Assembly: GCF_044373315.1 (NCBI RefSeq)
Contig: NZ_JBILQK010000003.1
Span: 1 to 64,000 of the forward strand
Direction: 5' to 3'
From: JACDQM01 sp044373315
Lineage (GTDB): Bacteria; Pseudomonadota; Gammaproteobacteria; Burkholderiales; Burkholderiaceae_C
Length of the DNA: 64,000 nucleotides
In this document: positions 36,584 to 45,027 of the stretch, in pieces
Layout of the letters: every line of letters begins with the position of its first letter
Numbering within the stretch: the stretch's first letter is position 1
Translations under genes and position numbers: made by a program
The notes under the pieces: model-generated
Database searches by the model: none
What the model was told of the DNA's origin: nothing
Seen by the model: only the letters and a program-made list of their open reading frames with translations

Positions 36584-38866
36584 TCAGAAGCGCGCCACCC
36601 AGCTGGCGTTGATCGCCCTCAGCGTGTTGCGGCGCGTGCTGCTGCCGGCTGCAAAGCCGTCGAGATCGGCGACGCTGCTCGATATCCGGTTGTCAGCGGC
36701 CAGCAGGTTGCTCAAGCCCAGCCGCAGCTGGGTCGTGCGGTCAAGCCGCCAGGAGGCGAAGGCGTCCAAATTTCGCACTGCGCTGCGCCGGCTCAGCTGG
36801 CGATCGGTCTGCTGCACCGTGTAGCTGGGCTGCAGCACCAGGCTGGCACCAAGCGTCCATTGCGTGCGCGCCACGCGCCAGTCGAAGCCCATATTCGCCA
36901 GCCATGGCGGCTGCGCCTCAAGCCGATTGTCGGGGCCGTCGACCTGCTCGACGCGCGAGCGGTAGACGTTCCAGGCGGCACGCAACTGCACGCCGCTGTC
37001 GGTGCGAAACAAGCCAGGCAGCCACTCTTCGGCACGCCCCTTGATCTCGAACTCGAGGCCCAGGCTGATGGCTCGACCCACGTTCACCGGCCGCGAAACC
37101 CAGCGCGGCACGTCGACTACGCCCGGCGCCGGTGCAGCTTCCAGGCTGATGCGCTGGCGCACCAAGTCATCGATCAGCCGGTAGAACATGCCGATGCTGA
37201 GCACGCCGCCAGACGCCGGGTAGTGCTCGAAGGCCAGGTCAAGACCCGTCGACAGCTCAGGGCGCAACAGCGGGTTGCCCGCACGATCCGCGGCAATCGG
37301 CGTGTTGGTGATGTCGCGCTCATAGTTTCCGTTGACAACGTAGCGCGCCACCAGCGCACTCAGGTCCGGCAGCTTGAAGCTGCGCGTCAGGCTCGCACGC
37401 AGCAGGTCGCGGCCCTTGGCATCGAGGCGGTACTTCAAATGAATCAGCGGCGTGGCGATACGCGCCTGGTTATCGATCGGGCCACTGGCATCGGCACTGC
37501 GCGTGCTGATCTGCTCGAAGCGGATGCCCGGCAGCAGACTGAGGTGATCACCCAGCGACCAATCATCCTGCACGAACAGCGCCAGACGATCGATGTCGGC
37601 GGCAAAGGGAACGCCAGTGGCGCTGTCCAGGCGCTCGACACCGAACTCCCACACGCGGCGCATTTCATGGCGCTGGCGGCGGTCGATATCCCAACCGGCG
37701 GTCAGCTTGTGGTCCTCGGCCAGCTCCAGACTCAGGCGGCCGCCCAGCGCCAGGCGCGAATCTTCGAACTCGGTCAGCGACTCCCGACTCATCAACAGCG
37801 CAGCGGACTCATCGAAGCCTTCATAAACCCCTGCTGTTTCGCGTTCCGTGGACTGCCAGGAGGCCTTCAGCTCGGCACGACCGCCACTCGCCAGCTTGCG
37901 TTGCCACTGGGCGTTCAGCCGGCGCATATCGCTGTCGCTCTGCGTCTGCGAGCCGTCAGCCACGGTCTGCCAGGGTGTGCCAAGCAAGGAGCGGATGCTG
38001 CGCTGGTTTTTGCTGCGTGACTCGACGCGTTGCGCAAAAGCGCCAAGGTTGACGGTGTTCAGCTCGTCCAGTTTCCATTGCAGCCGCGGCGACAGCTGCG
38101 CACTCCCACTGCGGCCGATGTCCTGCCCATGGATGGCCTGGGCCTGCACCTCGCCAAGGCGGTTGCGTGACACACGCTCGCTGTCGTATGTCGTGCCCTG
38201 CGACGATCGGCCCGTACTGACGGGCAGCACGAACGAAAGCCCGCCGATGCGGTCGCCCCATTGGAAGGACGTGCTGCCGCCGGGTTGAATCGCCCGGTAG
38301 TTCAGGCCACCGCGCCACTCCCGCTGCAGCGTGCGCGGCGGCTCGCGCAGCACGATGTTGATCGTGCCCGCGACGCCCGGGAACTCGGCTGTCGCACCCT
38401 TGATCACCTCAATGCGCTCGACATCGCCGGGCGCCAGACTGTCCAGCGAGAAGCCGGGCGGCGCCGGCTCGCCATTGATCAGCACCTGCGTATAGCCTCC
38501 GCCAAGGCCTCGCAGGCGCGGCGCGCCGCCGTCCATCGAGACGCTGGGAAGGCGTTTCAGCACATCGGTGATGTCGATGTCACCCTGGCGGTCAAGCTCC
38601 TCGCGGCCGTAGATCGACATGGCGGCGTTCTGACGCCTGCGCTGGCTGTCGTCGGATTCACCGACTCCGCTGACCTCGACTCTGGGCATGGCCTGCGGCG
38701 CCTCAGCTGCCGCTGAAGTCGCACGAGACAGCGGCGCCGCTGCTGGGGCCGATGCGGGCTTGGCAACGGGCACGGCAACAGCAGAAGGCGCTGTCTGAGC
38801 TCTTGCCTGCGTGCAGACGAGCAGAGCGAGGATTAGGCCGGATCGCAGCCACTGAGCGAGAGTCAT
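36584..38866 (-). CDS. TonB-dependent outer-membrane receptor
   Basis: 760-residue beta-barrel receptor with signal peptide LRSGLILALLVCTQARAQ. The plug domain includes AAMSIYGREELDRQGDIDITDVLKRLPSV, quoted here in parts (YGREELDRQGDIDITDVL), INGEPAPPGFSLDSLAPGDVERIEVIKG (in parts: SLAPGDVERIEVIKG) and AGTINIVLREPP. The chain ends in the canonical aromatic C-terminus WVARF. Between signal and plug is an Ala/Pro-rich stretch. No FecI/FecR or transport genes are adjacent, so the ligand (iron siderophore, cobalamin or other) is open. The start is ATG 38866. Confidence 0.92.
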   Translation of the reverse strand: MTLAQWLRSGLILALLVCTQARAQTAPSAVAVPVAKPASAPAAAPLSRATSAAAEAPQAMPRVEVSGVGESDDSQRRRQNAAMSIYGREELDRQGDIDITDVLKRLPSVSMDGGAPRLRGLGGGYTQVLINGEPAPPGFSLDSLAPGDVERIEVIKGATAEFPGVAGTINIVLREPPRTLQREWRGGLNYRAIQPGGSTSFQWGDRIGGLSFVLPVSTGRSSQGTTYDSERVSRNRLGEVQAQAIHGQDIGRSGSAQLSPRLQWKLDELNTVNLGAFAQRVESRSKNQRSIRSLLGTPWQTVADGSQTQSDSDMRRLNAQWQRKLASGGRAELKASWQSTERETAGVYEGFDESAALLMSRESLTEFEDSRLALGGRLSLELAEDHKLTAGWDIDRRQRHEMRRVWEFGVERLDSATGVPFAADIDRLALFVQDDWSLGDHLSLLPGIRFEQISTRSADASGPIDNQARIATPLIHLKYRLDAKGRDLLRASLTRSFKLPDLSALVARYVVNGNYERDITNTPIAADRAGNPLLRPELSTGLDLAFEHYPASGGVLSIGMFYRLIDDLVRQRISLEAAPAPGVVDVPRWVSRPVNVGRAISLGLEFEIKGRAEEWLPGLFRTDSGVQLRAAWNVYRSRVEQVDGPDNRLEAQPPWLANMGFDWRVARTQWTLGASLVLQPSYTVQQTDRQLSRRSAVRNLDAFASWRLDRTTQLRLGLSNLLAADNRISSSVADLDGFAAGSSTRRNTLRAINASWVARF

Positions 38867-39024
38867 CGGGGTCGAATTACAGCATGGCCCTGTCGTGCTG
38901 CTGCGCCCTCCGAGCGCCTGCCGCACAGGCCGCGGCCTTGCGCAAATCCCGGCTTTTCGGTCAACCCTCATGGGGTCACAATCGTTGCTTCAACCAGCAC
39001 AACCCATTGAATCGGAATAGCTGC

Positions 39025-39789
39025 ATGTCAAACAGTCATACCCGAAGCACTGCTGTCCTGAGCACGCTGCTGCTGGGCGCAGCCGCCACACTGGCCACAG
39101 CCTGGGCATCACCCGCCTGGGCGCAGCGCGACTGGCGCGTGTGCGCCAGCGAAGGCCAGACCTGTCGCGTCGACGGTGAAGCCATGGTGCGCTTTGGCGC
39201 CGATGACCGCTACGTGTTCCGGCTCAGCCGCGAAGCACTGGCCTGCGAGGTCGACACCTTCGGCTCGGACCCCGCGCCCGGCGTCGTCAAACGCTGCGAA
39301 GTCTCACGGGATTGGCGCAGTGATTCGCGCTACAACAACTGGCGGCGCCCGGGCGACTCAGCCGCATCAGGCTGGCACCTCTGTGCCTACGAGGGGGACT
39401 ACTGCCGCGTACCGGCGGAGGCCACACAGTTGCGCTACGGTCAAGACGGCCGCTATGTCGAGCGCAGCGCGAACGGCGGCATCCCATGCAACAACAGCAG
39501 CTTCGGCCGCGACCCCTATCCCGGTGTAGCGAAGCAATGCGAGTACCGCATCGGTGGCGGCTCTGGCGGCTGGCCTGGCCAATCGTCCAGTGGCTTGCCC
39601 TGGAACAGCTGCGCCCCCGAGGGCGGCTATTGCAGCTTCCGCGGCCCGGGCATGCTGCGCTATGGCGCTTCCGGTCGCTATTTCTATCGCGAAGCGGTCA
39701 ACGGGCAGCGCTGCGGCAACGATGAGTTCGGCGGCGATCCCGCACCTGGCGTGAACAAGCGCTGCGAGCTGTTGCGCCTGGGCCGATGA
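39025..39789 (+). CDS. Secreted protein made of three cysteine-rich tandem repeats
   Basis: 254 residues: a signal peptide (STLLLGAAATLATAWASPAWA) and three copies of a module of about 58 residues beginning near residues 36, 115 and 195. The shared pattern is W-x2-C-A-x-E-G-x2-C, then (V/L)RYG-x2-GRY-x2-R, a third Cys, F-G-x-D-P-x-P-G-V-x-K-x-C-E. Each module has four Cys, suggesting two disulfides. Similar modules occur, to my recollection, appended to secreted carbohydrate-active enzymes, so glycan or surface binding is a guess. Linkers are Gly/Ser/Arg-rich. The stop overlaps the hydratase start (ATGA). Confidence 0.8.
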   Translation: MSNSHTRSTAVLSTLLLGAAATLATAWASPAWAQRDWRVCASEGQTCRVDGEAMVRFGADDRYVFRLSREALACEVDTFGSDPAPGVVKRCEVSRDWRSDSRYNNWRRPGDSAASGWHLCAYEGDYCRVPAEATQLRYGQDGRYVERSANGGIPCNNSSFGRDPYPGVAKQCEYRIGGGSGGWPGQSSSGLPWNSCAPEGGYCSFRGPGMLRYGASGRYFYREAVNGQRCGNDEFGGDPAPGVNKRCELLRLGR

Positions 39790-40574
39790 TCTCGGCGCGT
39801 CAGGAAGCGCTGGCGGTAGCGCTTGCGCAGGCGCGTGTCGGCGGGCACACCCTGGAGGCTGGATACTGGGCTGATGCAGTGACAAGCCCGGCGGACGCTG
39901 ACGCTGTGCAGCAGCGGGTCAGCGAGCTGCTGGGCTGGCGTTCACAGGGCCTACCGCTGGCGTGGAAGTCCGGCGGACCGGCGCGTCATGGCCCCTTCAG
40001 CCATGCGCCTATTGCGCCTGACGGTGTGCAGCAGCGGCCGCCCTCGGTGCTGCTCGGCGTCGAGGCCGAGGTGGCGTTGAGGCTGGCCCGTGATGTGGAT
40101 GCGTCGCTGGCCGCAACGCTTCGGCCGGGCGAACTGCCCGCGGACCTGATCGACGCCATGGCCCCTGCCCTTGAGCTGGTCGGCTCGCGCTGGCGGGAAG
40201 GCCTGGCTGCACCCGAGCTGCTGCGCCGCGCCGACCATCAATCCAATGCGGGCCTGCTCATCGGTCCCTGGCTGCCATTCGAGAATCGTGATTGGGCGAG
40301 GCAAGCGTTCACGCTTCAGCTTGGACAGGCCCAGCCGCTGCACTACCGAGGCGGCCACGCTCTCAATGACCCGGCTTGGTTGCTGCCCGCCTGGCTGCAG
40401 CAGCTGAGTCGAGAGGGCCAGATGGTTCCAGCTGGAACGATGGTCACTACCGGTGCGTGGTGTGGCTGCGTGCCACTGCGCCAGGATGAATCAGCCAGCC
40501 TGCACTTTGAAGGGCTGGGCCGCGTCAGCACCGAGTCCTTCTCCCGCAGCGGCACGGCCAAGCAAGCCCTTTGA
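39786..40574 (+). CDS. 2-keto-4-pentenoate hydratase / fumarylacetoacetate hydrolase-family protein
   Basis: 262 residues of the MhpD-like FAH superfamily. Markers are LPLAWKSGG, VLLGVEAEVALRLARD (the Glu-x-Glu metal motif EAE), DAMAPALELVGSRW and a C-terminal MVTTGAWCGC followed by FEGLGRVS. Members hydrate or decarboxylate 2-oxo acids in aromatic meta-cleavage. The next gene is an extradiol-type dioxygenase, which supports an aromatic catabolic role, but it is coupled by ATGA to the unrelated repeat protein upstream. Confidence 0.85.
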   Translation: MISARQEALAVALAQARVGGHTLEAGYWADAVTSPADADAVQQRVSELLGWRSQGLPLAWKSGGPARHGPFSHAPIAPDGVQQRPPSVLLGVEAEVALRLARDVDASLAATLRPGELPADLIDAMAPALELVGSRWREGLAAPELLRRADHQSNAGLLIGPWLPFENRDWARQAFTLQLGQAQPLHYRGGHALNDPAWLLPAWLQQLSREGQMVPAGTMVTTGAWCGCVPLRQDESASLHFEGLGRVSTESFSRSGTAKQAL

Positions 40575-40655
40575 ATGTTGCGCTCAAAGCTTTTTCACGC
40601 TTGATCCAGCCAAGAGGCAGACACTGGGCTGACACTGGTTCAGCAAGGCTTGCTC

Positions 40656-41477
40656 ATGTCACAGCGTCGACTGCCCACCTACTTTCTCTCGCACGGCGGC
40701 GGGCCCTGGCCCTATATGGACGGCGTATTCCGCGAGAACTTCCGCCAGCTAGAGGCATCGCTGCAAGCCATCCCAGGGGAACTCGCACAGCGGCCACGCG
40801 CGGTTCTGATGATTTCGGGACACTGGGAAGCGGCCGAGTTCCGCGTGATGTCATCGGCTCAGCCCCCGATGGTGTACGACTACGGCGGCTTCCCTGCGCA
40901 CACCTACCAGATCCGTTACGCAGCGCCCGGCGAACCGGCTCTTGCCGAGCAGGTGCAGCAGCTGGTCGCGGCTGCCGGGCTGCCGGTCGTGACGGACCAC
41001 GCGCGAGGCTTCGACCACGGGGCTTTCACTACCCTGCAGCCGATGTATCCGCAGGCGGACATGCCCATGCTGCAGCTCTCCATGCTGCAAAACTACGACC
41101 CGGCGACCCACCTCGCGCTCGGGCGGGCGCTCGCGCCCTTGCGTGACGACGGCGTGCTGATCATCGGCAGCGGGCTGAGCTATCACGATCTGCGCAACTT
41201 CGGCCCGGGTGCGAAACAGGCCTCGGCCCGCTTCGACGCTTGGTTGCAGCAGACGCTGGTGCAAAGCAAATCAGCCCAGCGCAGCCAGGCCCTGACGGAT
41301 TGGCAGCATGCGCCAGCAGCCCGGCTGTCGCATCCGCGCGAAGACCATCTGATCCCCTTGCTGGTTGCTGTAGGCGCCGCCGAGGAGGAGCCCGGCAGCT
41401 GTATCTACCACCAGTCCGACTTCATGGGCGGCGTGACCGCGTCCAGCTTTCGATTCGGTGCCTCCGCCCAGGGCTGA
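40656..41477 (+). CDS. Class III extradiol (DODA/YgiD-type) dioxygenase
   Basis: 273 residues. The LigB-superfamily metal ligands are visible: His in FLSHGGGPW, His in MISGHWEA, and His in ARGFDHGAFTTLQPMYP, with the final His-rich SHPREDHLIPLLVAVGAA. YgiD/DODA proteins open catechol-type rings. AAGG six bases upstream supports ATG 40656 over an in-frame TTG at 40650. It ends 3 bases from the convergent GNAT gene. Confidence 0.91.
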   Translation: MSQRRLPTYFLSHGGGPWPYMDGVFRENFRQLEASLQAIPGELAQRPRAVLMISGHWEAAEFRVMSSAQPPMVYDYGGFPAHTYQIRYAAPGEPALAEQVQQLVAAAGLPVVTDHARGFDHGAFTTLQPMYPQADMPMLQLSMLQNYDPATHLALGRALAPLRDDGVLIIGSGLSYHDLRNFGPGAKQASARFDAWLQQTLVQSKSAQRSQALTDWQHAPAARLSHPREDHLIPLLVAVGAAEEEPGSCIYHQSDFMGGVTASSFRFGASAQG

Positions 41478-41480
41478 GGC

Positions 41481-41999
41481 TCAAGCCAAGGCCCGCTGCA
41501 TGAAACAGGCATTCGGGCCGAAGCTCGCCAGCTTGAGCGCAAGGGCCTGAGGCAGCTGGCTCAGCGGCGAAAAGCCCTTGCGCATCCAGAACGGTGCCGA
41601 CCCCTGTACCGCAACAAGGCCGAGCTGGCGCAGGCCGAGCGCGGCCGCGCGTTGCTCGACCCGTTCGATCAGCTTGCTGGCCAGCCCCAGGGAACGACCG
41701 GCCGGCGCCACGGCCACATCATGCAGATACAACAGCTGCGGCTGCGCCGGCACCTCGGCCGAGCCGGCATCGAGCGCCGGTAGGCTGTCCGTGCTCGCTG
41801 GCAGGCTGATCAGATAGGCCAGCGGCTGCCCACCCTCAGACGACGCCAACCAGCAGGTGCCATGGTCTTTTGCGGCCTGAAGCTTGGCTTCAAAAGCATG
41901 GGCGCTTTCAAGAAATCGGGCTTCGTAACACTGCGCTTGCAGGGCCAGCACTGCCGGCACGTCGGCCACCTGCAGGGGCCTCAGATCAATCTCAGACAT
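41481..41999 (-). CDS. GNAT family N-acetyltransferase
   Basis: 172 residues; a single GNAT domain with the opening IDLRPLQVADVPAVLALQAQ, beta4 LYLHDVAVAPAGRSLGLASKLI (acetyl-CoA loop GRSLGLA) and the closing GSAPFWMRKGFSPL. The substrate is unknown. It follows the cold-shock/DUF1294 gene after 15 bases, so it is probably cotranscribed with it. Confidence 0.9.
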   Translation of the reverse strand: MSEIDLRPLQVADVPAVLALQAQCYEARFLESAHAFEAKLQAAKDHGTCWLASSEGGQPLAYLISLPASTDSLPALDAGSAEVPAQPQLLYLHDVAVAPAGRSLGLASKLIERVEQRAAALGLRQLGLVAVQGSAPFWMRKGFSPLSQLPQALALKLASFGPNACFMQRALA

Positions 42000-42014
42000 C
42001 AGGAAAATCAGAAC

Positions 42015-42641
42015 TCAGGAGGGAAGAAGGAATCTAAGCAGCAGTGTGCCGAGCGGCGTAAAGATCAGCACGAAGCCTAGCACATTGCTGGCAGCGCTGA
42101 ACCAGAACAGGCGCTGGAATCGTGGCTTGCTGCTCTTGTGGCGCAGGATGGACTGGGCGAGCAAGGCGCCCGGCCAGCCACAGGCCAGCGCCAAGCCATG
42201 CAGCGTGGACTCGGCCACGCGCCAAGCGCCCTTGGCTGCGGCGCGCTTGTCGCCGTAATAGACGATGAAGGTGGCCATGCTCATCGCCACGTACACGCCC
42301 CATAGCGCATGCGGTAGCCCCCACAGCAACTGGCAGGCCAGGACCAGGGTCGCGAAGGCAGGAATAAGCCACACCCGGCTCTGCGGCGCGCTGGCTTTGC
42401 GCGGCGCAGCGACAGCGGCCTTAGGTTCCAGGCTCAGCACTTGCTGCGCGCGGGGCTTGCCCTGTCCGTCGCTTCCGGCCACATAGCTCAGACGCTCGCC
42501 GACAAAGGGGCGGCGTGCTCGCAGGCCGAAACTCTTGATGTGCACGAACAGCTTCGCGCCACCGTCATCAGGCACGATGAAACCATAGCCCTTGCTGTCG
42601 TCCCACTGGATCAGGCGACCGGAAACCCTAGCCTGAGCCAT
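42015..42641 (-). CDS. Cold-shock domain fused to a DUF1294 membrane domain
   Basis: 208 residues. Residues 1-70 are a cold-shock-type OB fold with the RNP1-like GYGFIVPDDG and RNP2-like LFVHIKSF. After an Ala-rich linker come about three or four membrane helices of DUF1294, with IVYYGDKRAAAKGAWRVAE and HGLALACGWPGALLAQ as hallmarks. The fusion is known in many bacteria; it may couple nucleic-acid binding to the inner membrane, but the role is undetermined. Confidence 0.9.
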   Translation of the reverse strand: MAQARVSGRLIQWDDSKGYGFIVPDDGGAKLFVHIKSFGLRARRPFVGERLSYVAGSDGQGKPRAQQVLSLEPKAAVAAPRKASAPQSRVWLIPAFATLVLACQLLWGLPHALWGVYVAMSMATFIVYYGDKRAAAKGAWRVAESTLHGLALACGWPGALLAQSILRHKSSKPRFQRLFWFSAASNVLGFVLIFTPLGTLLLRFLLPS

Positions 42642-42789
42642 AGTCAGAAAGCGAATACAGCGCCTGTGCGGCGACAGTTGATCCAGGAAGCGTGCATGAC
42701 GGGTTATGGCGCGTGCAGGTCGTGAGGTGGCCGGATTCTTGCACAGGGCGGCCCCTGCCTGGCACCCGCGAACGGCGGGCGATCGAACA

Positions 42790-42818
42790 TGAAAAAAGGG
42801 CCGCAGCGCGGCCCTTTT
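42790..42818 (-). terminator. Strong terminator after the RhlE-type helicase gene
   Basis: A perfect 11-bp stem, AAAAGGGCCGC with GCGGCCCTTTT, and a 3-base loop are followed on the minus strand by further T residues. It lies 13 bases past the helicase stop at 42831. No plus-strand gene ends here, although the hairpin is symmetric. Confidence 0.92.
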
Positions 42819-42830
42819 GGTCTTCGTCAG

Positions 42831-44552
42831 TTACCGACCGAAGCCGCCGCGGCGCGGTGCGCCTTGCGGGCCCGGACGCTTGCCCGGGCCACCAGGTCCG
42901 CGAGCCGGGCGGTCACCGCCGCCGAAGCCGCGGTTGTCACCACCGTCCCGCGAAGCCTGGAAAGGCTTGCTGAAGGCAGGCTTGCCACCAAACCCGGGCT
43001 TGCCGCCGAAGGCCGGCTTGTCGCCGCGCGGTGCGAAATCGGGACGGTCACCACGCGGAGCAAAGCCGCGGTTGTCGTTGCCACGGTCGAAACCACGGTC
43101 ATTGGCGCGATCGAAAGGCTTGCGATCGCTGAACTCGCGACGCGGCTCAAAACCCTCGCCACCGCGCGGCGCGAAATCACGGAAACCGCCTGGCTGGCCG
43201 AACTGGCCCTGCTCGCGACCGAAGGGCTTGCCGCCGCCATCACGGTTGAAAGGACGGCCGCCTTCGCGATTGAAAGGCTTGCCACCAAAACGCTTGTCGC
43301 CGAAGGGCTTGCCACCGCCGCCGAAGCTGCGGCGCTCTTCAAAGGCGCGCTCACCGGCCGGACGCGGCGGGAAGATGCGCGGCTCTTGCGTCTTGGGCTC
43401 AAGGCCGGCGATCTGGGCCACCGGGATCTGCTGCGTCGTGAACTGCTGGATGCGACGGATCATCGACACATCGTCACGCGTGGCCAGCGTGATCGCCAGG
43501 CCTTCGCGGCCAGCACGGCCGGTACGGCCGATGCGGTGCACATAGTCCTCGGCCTTCATCGGCAGGCCGTAGTTGATCACGTGCGTGATGGTGGGCACGT
43601 CGATGCCGCGGGCTGCCACGTCGGTGGCGACCAGCACGCGCAGCTCGCGACGGCGCAAGGCCATCAGCACGCGGTTGCGCTTGCCCTGCGGCATGCCGCC
43701 GTGCAGCGGTGCCACTTGATGACCGATCTCATGCAGGCGCTCAGCCAGCCAGTCAGCATCACGCTGCGTGGAGGTGAAGACCACGGCCTGGTCCAGATCA
43801 CGTTCAGCCAGAATGGCCTCCAGCAGCTGGTCCTTGTGGTGCGGGTTGTCCGCCCAGTGCAGTCGCTGGGTGATGTTCTCGTGCGCGTCGGTGTGCGACG
43901 CGATGTCGATGCGCTGCGGGTCGCGCAGCAGATCTTGCGCCAGACGGCCGACGTGGCCGGCAAAAGTGGCGCTGTACATCACGGTCTGGCGCGTGGCCGG
44001 CGTGGCTGCGGCGACGGTGTTGATGTCGTCGATGAAGCCCATGTCCAGCATGCGGTCAGCCTCGTCCAGCACCAGCATCTCGACGTTCTCCAGCACGCAC
44101 TTGCCCGAAGACAGGTGGTCCAGCAGACGGCCAGGGGTGGCGATCAGGATGTCCAGCGGTCCGCCCAGCTGACGCAGCTGGAGTGCGTAAGGCATGCCGC
44201 CCAGAACGGTGGCGACCTTCAGGCCAGGAATGTGGCGGCCGTAAGTCTGTGCGGCCTTGGAGACCTGCATCGCCAGCTCACGTGTCGGTGCCAGCACCAG
44301 CACCTTGGGGCCGTAGATCTTGCCCTTTTCGCGACGCTTGCTGTTGTCGCCGCGTGCCAGCAACACCTTTTCCAGGGCGGGCAGGATGAAGGAGGCAGTC
44401 TTGCCGGAGCCGGTGCGCGAGGAGACCATCAGGTCCTTGCCGGCAAGAGCCGGCGGAATGGCGGCTGCCTGGACTTCCGTGGCGGTCTCATAGCCCGAAT
44501 CCTTGACGGCGCGCAGCAGGGCTTCATTCAGGCCCAGGGTATCGAATGACAT
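42831..44552 (-). CDS. rhlE: DEAD-box RNA helicase, RhlE-type, with Gly/Arg/Phe-rich tail
   Basis: 573 residues. The helicase core has all motifs: Q motif around YETATEVQAAAIP, I SSRTGSGKTASF, Ia PTRELA, II VLDEADRMLD, III SATFA, V VATDVAARGID and VI HRIGRTGRAG. From about residue 385 the chain turns into repeated GGxPFxxxR/FAPRGD-type units to the end (MRR-free, RGG-like), a disordered RNA-binding tail. Such helicases remodel structured RNA, often in the cold. It is expressed from a single promoter at about 44.9 kb with a leader of about 355 bases, and ended by a strong hairpin. Confidence 0.94.
   Translation of the reverse strand: MSFDTLGLNEALLRAVKDSGYETATEVQAAAIPPALAGKDLMVSSRTGSGKTASFILPALEKVLLARGDNSKRREKGKIYGPKVLVLAPTRELAMQVSKAAQTYGRHIPGLKVATVLGGMPYALQLRQLGGPLDILIATPGRLLDHLSSGKCVLENVEMLVLDEADRMLDMGFIDDINTVAAATPATRQTVMYSATFAGHVGRLAQDLLRDPQRIDIASHTDAHENITQRLHWADNPHHKDQLLEAILAERDLDQAVVFTSTQRDADWLAERLHEIGHQVAPLHGGMPQGKRNRVLMALRRRELRVLVATDVAARGIDVPTITHVINYGLPMKAEDYVHRIGRTGRAGREGLAITLATRDDVSMIRRIQQFTTQQIPVAQIAGLEPKTQEPRIFPPRPAGERAFEERRSFGGGGKPFGDKRFGGKPFNREGGRPFNRDGGGKPFGREQGQFGQPGGFRDFAPRGGEGFEPRREFSDRKPFDRANDRGFDRGNDNRGFAPRGDRPDFAPRGDKPAFGGKPGFGGKPAFSKPFQASRDGGDNRGFGGGDRPARGPGGPGKRPGPQGAPRRGGFGR
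42840..43390 (-). repeat. Degenerate tandem repeats coding the helicase tail
   Basis: In-frame repeats coding GGKPFGDKRF / GGRPFNRDG / GGKPFGREQG and then RGD-rich FAPRGD units produce visible near-repeats in the DNA. The repetition is at protein level with codon variation, so it is part of the helicase gene and not an independent repeat array. It could recombine to change tail length. Confidence 0.6.
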
Positions 44553-44907
44553 TGCGTGTTTTCTTTCAACAAAGCCAAGCCAATGCCGGGCAGTGCCCGG
44601 GCAAAAGCCAGTCCTGCCGCGCCAAGATGGAGGTCGCGGCAAGATCAGTGAAGTCGCTGGGAGACAAGCTCGCGTCGTACACCGGGAAAGCCATGCATGA
44701 GCGATGGCAGACCTGGAATAGCAATCCAGGCGGGCAGCCGGTGCGGCGCCGGGGGAACAGTCAAAGCGACGGCATCGCCGCCGACCGAACCCGAGGGTAT
44801 TCAGTGCGTCGCTGCGGTCCCGCATGCAATGACGGGGATGCCTGGCGGCCTGAATGAGGTCAGAGGAGACGTACGAACTGTTGGTTCAGACGAAGCCGAA
44901 ACAACAA
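44553..44907 (-). other. Long predicted 5' untranslated leader of the RhlE-type gene
   Basis: No gene is supported in 44553-45027. Short readings here lack ribosome-binding sites and family resemblance. If transcription starts near 44908, the helicase mRNA carries about 355 untranslated bases, as cold-shock DEAD-box genes (deaD/csdA) often do for autoregulation. Several GC-rich inverted segments are possible; I did not fold it. Confidence 0.45.
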
Positions 44908-44914
44908 GACCGCG

Positions 44915-44944
44915 ACTATACCACGCTAGGGTTTGCACTAGCAA
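44915..44944 (-). promoter_or_regulatory. Sigma-70-type promoter, extended -10, for the helicase
   Basis: On the minus strand TTGCTA (44944-44939) and TATAGT (44920-44915) are separated by 18 bases, with TGG just before the -10 (extended -10). This is the best promoter-like match in the 475-base gap. Transcription would start near 44908. Confidence 0.6.
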
Positions 44945-45027
44945 GCCTCAGAACCAAGAATTCCTGCACCCGCCGGTCGAAGCTGGATCGCCCAGCCCGC
45001 CGGCAGTGCAGTTTGCCCCTGCTGCGC

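Noticed and set aside
42831..43390. CRISPR-like or satellite repeats
   Set aside because: The near-repeats stay in the helicase frame, vary by codon and have no constant spacer length; they encode a Gly/Arg/Phe-rich tail.
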